Source of the DNA: Plumapathes pennacea
Taxonomy: Eukaryota; Cnidaria; Anthozoa; Antipatharia; Myriopathidae
DNA: 64,000 bases
Direction: 5' to 3'
Assembly (NCBI GenBank): GCA_964036295.1
Contig: OZ038472.1
Coordinates: 14,180,885 to 14,244,884, forward strand
Below are positions 1-10,299 of the stretch, in pieces (positions within the stretch are counted from its first letter, which is position 1; each line of letters begins with the position of its first letter). The position numbers were made by a program, and so were the translations under genes. Under the pieces are notes generated by a model that ran no database searches, was not told the DNA's origin, and saw only the letters and a list, made by a program, of their open reading frames with translations.

Positions 1-421
1 AACATAAAATTTATTGGTTACAAGGCTCAATGTTTTCTGTGCTGTCATTCTGATAAATTGCACTGCATTGAATTACAGTGCATAGTGTACTGAAGCGTAA
101 GGGGAAATGAATAGTACACCATGGTGTGTTTAAATATATTTTGGTTTTGCTAACCATTTTCTGGTCATTTAAATTCAGTATAACTTATTGTAAGGGAAGA
201 TTGGTATTTGGAGCTGGTTATATTTTAGTTTCAAACTTCTCCATATTGCGCTAAGTGTTATTGACATAGGACTGCAACTACAAAGTTTCAAGTAATAATT
301 AGAGACCACGACCCCTTGTTAAAATCAAATGAACTGTCAAATTGATGGTATCAAAAATAGATATTCCCTAGTAGTATTTTACTGCCGCTGTATGTTTGAT
401 CAAGTTTTTGAAACCATTTGA
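1..421. other. No gene seen
   Basis: AT-rich sequence with frequent stops in all frames. I see no exon with matching splice sites and no obvious repeat. It is probably intron or intergenic DNA 5' of the death-domain relic. Confidence 0.4.
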
Positions 422-541
422 AACCAGGGGAAGTGATGAGCCATCTGTAAAGACCTAGTGAAGGTATTGATAGAGCTTCAGCGTAGTGACATTGTTGAGA
501 ACTGGGACTGGGAAGTCAACAAAGAATCAGGCAATAATTAG
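422..541 (+). pseudogene. Relic of a TNF-receptor death-domain exon (3' half)
   Basis: This stretch matches the second half of the death-domain exons at 13295-13623 and 26571-26881, including the stretch encoding GSDEPSVK and the end encoding ENWDWEVNK. One G is missing just after GSDEPSVK compared with both intact copies, so the frame runs straight into TAG. The first half of the domain cannot be found upstream. It is best read as the tail of a third death-domain receptor that has decayed. A sequencing error could explain the missing base, but not the missing first half. It lies just 5' of receptor-type linker exons at 702 and 819. Confidence 0.75.
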
Positions 542-701
542 CTATGGAAAACTATTCAAAATAAAATTCAAAACCTCCACTCTCATATTTGAGACTTGTG
601 CCCCTTGTTGATTTGCCTGCACTTTGAAAAAATACCAAGTTGGATGGACTTCCTGAGCAGTGTTTTCCTATTACTGTATTAGATAAGTTTCCTTATTTCA
701 G

Positions 702-3700
702 ACCATACCATGCGAATCACAGGTAGACCTGGCTGGCCCTTGATGGTGGAATATTTCTGTAGCAATGTACCAATATTTTGTACTAATCTTTCTTTCATTT
801 TATCCAATCAATGTTTAGACCCATGGACATGCCATAACGGTGGAAAAAGGCGCAATTCCTTAAAAATGGTCACACGTGAGACATCTGATTTCAGTTGCAG
901 CACCATAACTGAAGATTCAGGTAATTTTGCCATCCTCCTACTCTTTGGGTTACTTATAGAAATATCTTCGTGGTAAAGCTTCTACTAAAACAGAATTATT
1001 TCTGAACTTGCCGATCACACACCTTGGTAAAACTAGCCGTGCTTGCAATTACATGAAACCACAAATAGGCCGACATGGTCTTTCCTTGAAATATATTTTT
1101 CTTACACTACATGTGATCAGGTTTTTCTTTTTTATGTGCGCTCGTCACGTTGACTTGCCTGGTCTCTGTCCCGTGCCACTATACCATTATTTTCACCATT
1201 CCCGGCAATGTCTAAATATTGGTGAATAAACCACGTTACACCGTTTCAGGTGATCATGAGCTGGCAGAGGACAGTGCCAGCATGTCCTTCATTGAACACC
1301 AATTTGGGGGAGAAATAGCGTTGACCTCTAATTATTGATGGAATATAGGAATAAAAATTGAATTGCATTGCATAGTGTTGGTTGGGAGTATTTTCATTGG
1401 TGTGTGCGTGTTGTGTCATTTAGGAGAAACCAAGGCGCAGGAACAGAGATGTCAGATCAATAAACTGAGTGAGCGTCTGGTGCCTGATTCCCCTGGTCCT
1501 ACTGATGTACATCTTAAAAATAGTGGCCTCCCAGAAAATGTACCAGGTTTGAAAATCGAAGTACTAATTATACATTTTCCTTAACCACCTGATTAATCAG
1601 TAGCATTTAACCCTTTGCATCGAAATACGAAGGTGTACCTGTAATTGCACCTGAGGCTCTTATATTTTACTTACAAACGAACTGGGGCGAATGGTCGGAG
1701 ACTAAATCGTGTAATGGAGAGCTCGCTTTTTCACAGTATTTTGACTTTGTTAACCATTTTGTTAACCTTTTTTTTTTAACCATGGGGGTACCTGATTTTC
1801 TATGCCCTATTTCAGACCTGACTCCAAAAATGTGTACCCTATTTCAGACCTGACTTCAATTTAGACCTTTTTTTTTAGATTTTTTTTTTTTTTTTTTTTG
1901 TTCTTTTGCAACGATTTCCGCCTTGTGTTTTCTTCCATTTGCCGTGCAATGTCCGTGGCGACAAATTTATGTCAATCATCCCTATCCCAGACCAAAAAGA
2001 CAAAATTGATACTCAATTTGAGACCAAAAAGGCAAAATCGATACCCTATTTCAGACTAAAAATGCTTGAAAATGATACCCTTTGGGGCGGCACATACCTA
2101 TATGGCTTATATATGGAAGTACTCCCCACCCCCCACCTCGGGGGGACCACAGATAAATCTAGCTGAATGGACTTCTTCAGTAATCTTTTACTGTTACTGT
2201 ATATTTGATCCAGTTATCCTAATCACAAGTAGACCTGGTGTTTGATGGTAGCATCATACCGTACTCCAATGTACGATTATTTTCACTGAATTTGTCATTT
2301 TCATATTCAGGCCATTGAACTTAGCCATGCTCAAAAAACATTTGCTTTAGGTATCTCTGCCTAGTGGATTTATACTATGGTACGAAATTAAACTAACCGT
2401 TTGCACGACGATTGTTTTCATGTTTGTTACGAGACATTGCTGACGGCACAAAACTTATTTACGTTGATTTCACAGAGCTAGACGATAAAGACTTCAACCA
2501 GAGTTCAAGTGAAAAAGAAGAACGGTTTGTCATTAGCTGCCTTCATAGTGCACCTCAGATTGTTTTATTCTCTACTAATGATCTTTCTTCTTCTTCCTCT
2601 CGTTTTCAAATATTGACAGTCGGAAGAGACTTGAGCTCAACAGAGGAAAGCTCATGGAATTTCACAGAAGGTTTTGCAGTAATAAAAAGAGGTTAAAGGA
2701 CAGCATCACCAGCAAACTGAAAAGGTACACGCTAACGTAGCTTTTATTTTAGAATTGTCGCTTTGTAATGCAGCTGCTCTGTAGCTTCCGAATTTGTGGA
2801 TGGCAATGTAGTGCGCACTAACGAGAAAATTCTTTTATAACATCTCTTGGTAAGGGTAGTAAAGGGAACACTTCAGTATTCGAAAGGAAATATATTCTTC
2901 AACACTTCCTAAGGGGCCGTTTTAATGAAAGGAGGGTTACCCTCCTAGAAGGGACACCCTTCTCGAAAGGTCAGAAGATAGCTCTCTTTTACATGGGCTA
3001 TCTCGCCAAGGGCAAAAACATTGGCTGGAATTTGAAAGTAAGCAAATAGGGTGATCTATCTAGGGTGATCCTACCTATCATGTAAAACGAAACCGAGAAA
3101 TACAATAGAGAAGGGTGACCCTTTCAGGACGGTGACCGGGCCTTCTAGGAGGGTAACCCTCTTCCCATGTAAACAGCCCTTAATTCGTAATCCTTTATCC
3201 TTTAGATGTTTCCTGACTCTTTTCTCTTTAAATAGCCTTCCGGGTGTTGTGGCTGTGAGGAGAGGAGTAAACACTGAATGCAGTGTTACTTCAAAATACG
3301 CAGGAGCAACCATTAACATTTTTGTAAAGTGTGATCGACAGCAGTTTCTGGCCAAACATCCTGAGTATGACGAAGAGCCATACGTAATTATGAAGCACTC
3401 GGGAGGAAGGATCATTGACCAAGTTTTCGATGGTCAAGTGATATACTGCGCGGAACAATGGAAAGTTCCCCATTTAGATGTGGAGCAAAATTCTGGTACA
3501 GTGGGGTACTGGATCCCAGAACCCAACAAGAAGGACTCATTTATCGGTGTCACGGCTTTTCACGCTTTGGATTATATCACGGAGAATACCGGAATCGACG
3601 ACAAGACAAACTTCAAATCATACGTTGACAACTGCCGAAATAATCTTCTTGAGCATGCAACCTTCCCATTACGAAACGATTACTGCAGTAAGAGTGAATG

Positions 3701-4511
3701 TTCGTATGTTTGTGGAATTTACGACCATTTGTTTGACGTTGGAGTAGTGCGTCACCATGGAGCTAACCAACCAACAATAGGAGGTTCGTTCCAGTGGCCT
3801 TCAATCCTTTATGAACTGGTGGTCGCAGAAGATTATGATTTGATTGATATTCTTCAGGATTACCGGGTCAGGAGTGGAGAAGCAGTGCACGTATTTCACA
3901 ATGGACAGAGTTCGACAGAGGATGAAAGAAAAGTGGGAGAACTAAGTGACGTCTTGTTTGACATTGGATTGGACGAACATGGAAAGACAGTTGAATCTGA
4001 GAGCAGCGTCATCAGCGTGGAGGGTGTTGTGGTTGACCCGAGCGATTTCTCCTTTCTCGAGTTCAAGGTACTTGAACAAATGTACCAGGAGTTCCAAAGT
4101 AAATCAGAAGAGTCTGACACTGACAACGCCGGTGAGGGTGAACTGAACAACAGCTGTGAGAGTCCAACTACGAGCCTCGCAGGGGATTTGAGTACCTCAG
4201 CTGGTTTCAGCGATGAAGGCGCCAATGGCTACCATAGCTCCAGTGATGACATTGTGCAGTTTATGCCGCAGAAAAGGAGCCATGATAGTGGGATAGCCAA
4301 TATGTATTTTACACACCCGGGTGACTCGGGCTGCATTTATTACATTTATATCAAACGAGAAGACCAACTTTGGAAAGCTCCAATTGCAATTCATCGCTGC
4401 CTGTACGAAGGCAATGCAGGCCAAAACTGTTCAGTTGGTTCCTCCATTGGCCAGGCACTAATGAAGATTGAGAGAGAGCACAAAGTCGATGCATGGTTTG
4501 ATATAGTTTAG
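702..4511 (+). CDS. Partial gene: receptor-type linker exons joined to a divergent trypsin-like (PA-clan) protease
   Basis: Proposed coding exons are 702-722, 819-920, 1424-1546, 2434-2524, 2620-2724 and 3236-4511. The first three are phase 1 at both ends, as in TNF-receptor tails; the last junctions are phase 2, and all frames agree. The final exon encodes about 425 residues with chymotrypsin-fold landmarks: His in GVTAFHAL (codon 3561), Asp in LFDVGVV (codon 3735) and Ser in HPGDSG (codon 4326). Between Asp and Ser is an acidic, Ser-rich insertion of roughly 150 residues. No signal peptide or membrane segment is seen in these exons, so an intracellular protease is inferred. Exon 1424-1546 ends in LPENVPG, like the exons before the death domains of the two receptors downstream. 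The 5' end and true start are not seen, and the smallest exons are the least certain. Opening the frame at 3132 would start inside an intronic mobile element, so I reject that start. Confidence 0.6.
1250..1338 (+). other. Possible alternative last exon with a short tail
   Basis: A fair acceptor (CCGTTTCAG) at 1249 opens a phase-1-compatible frame beginning GDHELAEDSASM and stopping at TGA 1336-1338. AATAAA follows at about 1351. No good donor is present. It resembles the start (GDHDSLPK) of the last exon of the minus-strand receptor at 5301. It may be an alternative end or a dead exon. Confidence 0.3.
1770..2150 (+). repeat. Dispersed repeat with CCCTATTTCAGACC units
   Basis: This holds several imperfect copies of a short unit containing CCCTATTTCAGACC, poly-T runs, and an end reading TATATGGAAGTACTCCCC. 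Related copies lie at about 29930-30385, 34190-34430 (inverted) and 62525-63045. Frames open across it, such as 1906-2166, come from the repeat and not from a gene. Confidence 0.75.
2910..3182. mobile_element. MITE-like element in the protease gene intron
   Basis: Inverted ends are visible: TAAGGGGCCGTTTTAATG with AGGAGGGTTACCCTCCTAG on the left, and CTAGGAGGGTAACCCTC with CATGTAAACAGCCCTTA on the right. No coding capacity. It lies in the last intron, between 2724 and 3236, and supplies a spurious upstream extension of the protease frame. Confidence 0.7.
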
Positions 4512-5300
4512 CGTGTATTCTCATTGACGAAGTTATAGCTAATTTGATACGACTTGTTGTCCCTGTCAGGCTTGTCGCCGTGACGTGTTTGAGGTAACCC
4601 CAGAACACAAATAATCTAACATTACCACTTTGGTTTTTAAAAGTTTATTGCAAAAGTTTGCATTTGGGGGTACGCCAGATTAATCCAGCTATATTTGTCC
4701 CTTTGCCCGTCATTCATTTGATTATGAAAGCAGTCAGTTTTAAGAACCTGGAGAGTTTTTCCATAACTTGAAAGGCAGGAAGAGAAAATGAAGGTTACAT
4801 CAGGCAACAATTCATTTATGTCATTTTAAAAACTAGTGTTACGTAACCAAACAAATATTGACAGAAGTGGCTTTTAGGAACAGAAACAACGCTAAACGAA
4901 CGCAACGTTTGCTGCGCAGAATTTTTAGTTATTTTGTGCATTCCATAATTAATCCAAAATTATAGGTTCCTTCTTAGATACTGAAATAGTACCACGTGGA
5001 AATATGACATTTGGTTTTTTATTAGGGGTAAAATAGAAGAGGAATTCTGGGATAATATATAGTGTCCCTTGTTCTTGGTTTACAGCCAACAATAACTTGA
5101 GGTTCAGAAAAAAAAAACATTGCGGCCATGCCAAATTATGAAAGCAAACTTGCTAAATTTTGTCAAAGTTTATCCAACATGGCCGCCGTGACGTCAGTCA
5201 CGTAAAAACCGAGAAACTGGTATTTTGTGGCTTCGCAGGAACCCTCAACGCTGATATTCGTGCAGAAGTTCTCTATGAAACGTAGTAACGTAACGTATAT
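4512..5300. other. 3' flanks of two converging genes
   Basis: No coding exon. It holds the 3' flank of the protease gene and the 3' UTR of the minus-strand receptor. A perfect TGACGTCA (CRE palindrome) lies at 5189-5196 within the motif GTGACGTCAGTCAC, preceded by ATGGCCGCC. A minus-strand AATAAA lies at 5018-5023. Confidence 0.5.
5018..5023 (-). promoter_or_regulatory. Poly(A) signal of the minus-strand TNF receptor
   Basis: TTTATT on the plus strand reads AATAAA on the minus strand, about 280 bases past the proposed stop codon at 5301. Confidence 0.45.
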
Positions 5301-8300
5301 TCACAGTGCAGTACCAATCACTACTTTTGGGAGTGAGTCATGATCTCCTGCAGCTGATGCTGTAAACAGAGAAAACGAATATTATCAGCATCCATAACAA
5401 CAGTAACTAGATTAAAATATGTAAACTACTAGACAAGAACGGTGAATATAATGGCCGTATTAATTCCAACTAAAGTAGAACACAACGGACGAGAGAAGAT
5501 TAACCCGACTTTAAACAGTTTATACATGCAGACTTAATACTGTAAATGTTTTCGGTGTGTTTTTTGCAGATTTATGTACTAATGTAATACGTGTATATAA
5601 GTGTAGCTAGGCCTGAACTGGCTAAAACTTTGAAATGTCCTGTTGTGATCATTATATGGTCGATCTAAACGCTGTCTCAATAATAGTGGACTTAATTGAT
5701 ACGAGTTTAAACTCAACGTCAGGGCCCGGTTGTTCAAGGCTCAAGTGAGGTAACCGAGGATAAAACAAATTCGTTCCTTCTCGCTTTTGTACAAAAAACT
5801 GCAGACTTCTGATCAAAGAGTAGCTAAAAAATATTGCTCTGGCTCAAAGGAAACAAATAAGTCGTTTTGTGATCACAGGTTTTCAGGCTTAGCCTAATCG
5901 TGTTTTGGACAACTGGGTCCCGTGGCTGGTGATACAAACTGAACTCGAAAACAGTTTTAATACTGACTCGATTCAGGAAAATCCAGTCAGCATAACACAT
6001 TTAGTGAATCCCAGTTTTTTTTTAACTCCTTGCTATTAGTCTAGAGGCGCATGTGAATGTAACAGGAATGGTACTAAATGTCCATCTGTACTTGATATAT
6101 ATATATACTTACGCGTGTATTGAACACGTGTGATGTTTGGTGTCACTTGTCCCTGTTGTTGCTCGCACTGGATAAGATTATTTTTCAAAGAAGACTTTGA
6201 AACCGCTTTATGGCAACGGGGCCTCACACATCGACACAGAATGAAAACCCCACAGAGAGCCAGCGCAAGTATCACCACACCACCAAGTACTCCAAACACT
6301 ACAAACAGCTTGAGCATTTCAGAATTTCCAACTTCTCTAGCCACAAAGTCTGGGGATGATTTGCCCCTAGTATCCGTTTTATTGGCCATCGCGCTATCCT
6401 TGCGCGCGCAGCTTATCGTGTCAAGATTGTATCTACAAGATTCTTTGTTAGACAGCCCCTGATTGGTGCATTCTTCGATTACGTCGTCATCATCGCGGCC
6501 GCAGCACTGAGAGCATGGCTGACAATCTCCCGTAACCTCGCGATAAAACCTGAGTATAAAAACAGTGTGCATGTAAAACTCGAGTATAGACTTAAAAAAT
6601 GCAATTAAGTGTCTTCCAGCCTTTCGGACGTGAAAAACGAGACAGCATTTTACAGAGCTGGAACATAAAGAACAACATTAGAAACTGCTTTTCGTAGAGC
6701 TGGCAGGATTGTTTTTACATCCTCGCTAAACTGGCTATTTACAGAGACCTAATGCTCTATATCCGCTCACCCCTTTTTGCACTTTCCGCAGATAGCATTC
6801 TTCGTTGGTGTGCAAGCCTGTAGTGTTTCTTCATTGGGCCCACAAATGCTGCAGGGTCTGCACGACAAAATGTCGTCCACGTCTGAATAACTTACCCCCG
6901 CTGGACATTTCACGCATTCAATTTTAAGACCAGGCTTAACATAAGACCCGCATTGTGGGCTCAAGCCCTGTCCCTCAGGACACTTTAGGCAATCTACGCA
7001 GTTCGTTCCCTCGGGGCTTTGAATCGTTATTTGATTCACGTGACAGGGCGGTCGGGCGATTGCTACGTGTACCTGCAATTATTGAGAAATAACAGAAATG
7101 AGTTGGGAAAGTCCCTACCCACGCGGTGCGGAAACTTGCGAGGAAAGTTTCGTTGCGCAGTTAAACACTGGCAACAGAAAAAAACAGAACCATATTCTAA
7201 TGTCATGAAATTGTCTCACAGCATAAACGTGAGGAAGGAAACCGATTTTGGAATACCGTGCTCTCTGTTTCCATGACCTTTTTACGTATAATAAGTAAAC
7301 ATGGACATTACTTTTAGAATGCACTCACTAATCCTTCAGATTAATTCAACGCCTGTTTAGGCGATGACGACATGTACTCAACAAAAAATAACCCAGTTTT
7401 CTTCTTAAATAATTACACCCCAGAGCATACATTGACCCATAGGCACTTTTGGGACGACAGAGACGAAAAAATTAAGCCTCACCAGTTTTACGCGGCGCGC
7501 CAAGCATTTGTGCACGCCTATGAATTAATTACTTGACAGACACAAGTGCAGGGGCAAGCAGAAGAATCCTTTTTTTTTCTATTCCTTTGCTTGCGTTGCC
7601 CGTGAAAAACAGGCCACAGATCCTCGACGCATTTGCTCTTGTGCGTGCGACAATGCTGAGTCGTTCAGTTTCACTTGACGCCGCATATCTCGTGTTTCGT
7701 CGCGATCGGTTGTGAAAAATTGAAAAACCCAAAAGAGAACATACGTAACACTAGGGTTGCCCCTAAATTATCTCTGAACTGAGATTTAAACTCGGACAAG
7801 GCTAAAGAACTTCTGAGTAGATTCTGTCCGTGGGAACATATTGTATTTAGTTGACATGAAGGGAATTTCCCTTCTTGCTGTTTATAAAGGAAGCGAAGGT
7901 ATTAAACATTGCTGCGGCATAGTTAAGGGAATCCTAAAAATGTGCAACCGTTGCAAATAATTAAAGGCCAGTATCCGAGACATTTGAAGGGCTTTGATCT
8001 AATGCGTCTTTGAAAGGGTCGCTTATAACGGAATTTGTGCTCTGTCAGCGTCTTGCTATACAAAGCTATCGGAAATCCCACGAACAAAGCTTCCTGATAT
8101 CAGTATGAATAATAAACAAGACTTTAAGATACCATATTTATATAGTATGGCTGAGTCACTAAACTTTTCTTCTAAATGTAAAATAACTGACAAATGCTCA
8201 AAAAAAAACGTAATCCTGAAAATGTCTTTCTTTCCTGTGGCTGTTAATTTTGTCGGACATTTACTTCCATTTCCTCTGTTTTAATTATTTCTATTTCCGT

Positions 8301-9355
8301 GTTTTTCTTTTCTTGTTCAATTTTCCGGGTACAGTTTTCTACCCACCGTGAGAGAGACGAAAATTATTGCTCCCTTACAGCAGAACAGAACGTCAAACGA
8401 CGATGAAAACATGACGCGACCCAAGTGACCCTCTACGCTTAGTACAAACCCCTGAAAAAAAAAATCAGAATTAATGGTAAATTTCTACAAGCACATTTAT
8501 GTTTCAAAGCCGCGTTCGACGTTGCGTCAAGGCTTACTCCATTATTTGTAACTACCTTGCTGGTAGTAATTGTATAATTTCGACTGTTTGTTCTCTCCTA
8601 ATTATCGAGAGAGACAGTTTGGTTGTCGTTACATCACCCTTTTCACATAACAGCGTTATTTAGTTTTGTGTTTCAGGGTGACACTTCCAGACTAACGTCT
8701 TCGGATCGCATGGGTGAACTTTGTACTACTTTCCGGCGCCAGCCGAGTATCTCTGCATTTTCTTGAAAGTATTTCTTGAAAGTATCTTTTTTAAATGTTT
8801 GGTTGCGTTAATTAGCCGAAGGTGAACTGTAATTTTCTCGTAACCAAGCACAGTCTTGAATCATTGGGTCTAGCGTTTCATAGATAAAGTTTTGTTTTGT
8901 TTATCGTTATTCAAGGGAGATCAACTTGTCGGCAATCCAAATTTATACCAACTCGACGACTTCGGAAACGACTGGAACAGTTAAGACCAACAATGATCGG
9001 ACAAGGATGAAAATGCATGCGTTGCATATCTACCAACTTGCGTCATTATTGAAAATCCGTGTGGGTCATGTAGTACGCTTTCTACGTAAATTGTACAGAT
9101 AATAATGTAAAGGAAATGCAGCATTTTTTAAGTACTAATACTTACACGAAAAGGAACTACGCTTCCGTGTAAACTGGAGCTTCGGCTTGGTGTGGACTGG
9201 CTCGGTCGTTTGATATATTTATATTGATGATCTAAAATACGTGGGAAACCCCCACGGCCAGCCATGAACAAACAAGAGCTCACCGGTATAGGTCCAGTGT
9301 CACAGATTAATATCAAAATGGAATGCCAAGTTTTTTTTTTTCTATTGCGTTCCAA
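5301..9355 (-). CDS. TNF receptor family membrane protein without a death domain
   Basis: Minus-strand exons: 9355-9284 (proposed first exon, 24 codons), 7072-6771, 6549-6113 and 5359-5301. The phases are 0, 2 and 1 and they match, giving 289 residues. The second exon encodes cysteine-rich TNFR modules (NCVDCLKCPEG, CVKCPAG, CGKCKKG); the third continues FYREVTGDCQPCSQCC and has one membrane segment (FGVLGGVVILALALCGVFI) followed by CRCVRPRC. The tail is short, ends PKVVIGTAL, and has no death domain, so the receptor may be a decoy or a partner of the adjacent death-domain receptors (inference). The first exon is the weakest part: it has a basic start, a short hydrophobic stretch and a GTGAGC donor. 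It lies head-to-head with the receptor at 10300. The introns hold an inverted-repeat element (5722-5921) and otherwise AT-rich DNA. Confidence 0.75.
5722..5921. mobile_element. MITE-like element with GGGCCCGGTTGTTC ends
   Basis: It begins GGGCCCGGTTGTTCAAGG and ends with the imperfect inverse TGGACAACTGGGTCCC. It has no coding capacity. A relative with the same ends lies at 60990-61136. It is in the last intron of the minus-strand receptor. Confidence 0.65.
7073..9283 (-). other. First intron of the minus-strand receptor
   Basis: About 2.2 kb with no exon I can support on either strand. Short frames overlap on both strands at 7529-7732 but lack recognisable content and splice context. Poly-A/T runs are present. 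Confidence 0.4.
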
Positions 9356-10299
9356 GTTAGGGTTTGGCTACATTAGGTTTCCGGCAACATAAAATTCTTC
9401 AGCAGACATTTTTTTTTAAGGTCGCAAGGATGAAAAGGAGTGAAGACGGGACCGTCAAAATGGTGAGGTACTATAGGTCCGTAGATTTTGTTCTCGCTCT
9501 AAAACAATAACACGACGTTAAAAAATATATAATTCTGCACGAAGCACTACATTATTACGCTTCGGCCAGTGTCTGCTTAATGCAAGAGTAAACAATTTGG
9601 CCACCCGCCAGAAAGGGGATTCCCCTGACATAGCTGTACGATAATAAATTCAAAATACGAACCAGCCGTTTCCATGGTAGCATGAAAAACATCGATTGCT
9701 TCGGAAAACTTCGCTCTAACGAAGAGCTATGAAACTCTTTGGCGGAGTTCAGTCTATGCCGAAATAGGAATATCTGCTGGCATAGCTTAGACAATGGAAA
9801 TTTTGTTTCGGCCTACTATATTTATTTCAACTGAAAGATTCCATTGTATAATAGAATACTACAACACTTTGCCCCTTATAGCGAATCGGAGATGTGAAAT
9901 CAGACAGAAAATGTTTGATGCCGTTGGAGGCCGAGGCGGTGAAATTTTCGAGTTTCTAGTCCAAAAAAGCGACCAAAATTTAATCACGAGCCGTTGCAAT
10001 TATACTGATGATGTGTTTCAAAGGAATTTGCTTTAATGCCGAGTCATGATCTTTGCCCATGTGCATGGTAATTTTGTCGAGTTTTGTGCAAGAAAATCAA
10101 AACCCAAAATCTTTTTACCGTCGATCGATTTGCTGCAAGAAAAAAAGATAGTTTTTAATCCTACTGACTCGAAGGGCCGCGAATTTTTTATAGTCACATG
10201 ACCTTATAGGAAGTGACGTTTCACCCCGTTTCACTCATTTCGTCATTCATCGCCTTTGCCGCAGCAGTGAAAAGACTGTCCACGATTCTCCCCTATATT
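9356..10299. promoter_or_regulatory. Shared region between divergent TNF receptors
   Basis: About 0.94 kb separates the proposed first exons of the minus-strand receptor (9355) and the plus-strand receptor (10300), so it is a candidate bidirectional promoter. It holds the motif AGGAAGTGACGTTTC at 10208-10222. The short frames here (9555-9794, 9794-10036) have no recognisable content. Confidence 0.4.
10208..10222 (+). promoter_or_regulatory. ETS-CRE-like composite site upstream of the receptor at 10300
   Basis: AGGAAGTGACGTTTC lies 78 bases before the ATG. It matches the first part of CGGAAGTGACGTCAC upstream of the paralogous receptor at 21874. GGAAGTGACGTCA is the known composite of an ETS core and a CRE; here the second half of the CRE is degenerate. 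Confidence 0.4.

Noticed and set aside
3132-3235. Upstream extension of the protease exon
   Set aside because: The start falls inside a MITE, and a good acceptor (TCTTTAAATAG) at 3235 joins in phase to the exon ending at 2724.
3071-3415. Minus-strand frame opposite the protease gene
   Set aside because: It covers part of the intronic MITE and the antisense of the protease exon, with no recognisable content.
7529-7732. Overlapping open frames of about 60 residues on both strands
   Set aside because: No domain, no splice partners in phase, and located inside the intron of the minus-strand receptor.
9128-9283. Alternative longer first exon for the minus-strand receptor, ending at a GTAAGT near 9146
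   Set aside because: It also splices in phase 0, but adds a polar stretch after the weak hydrophobic segment, which suits a signal peptide less well than the shorter exon ending at 9284. Not excluded.
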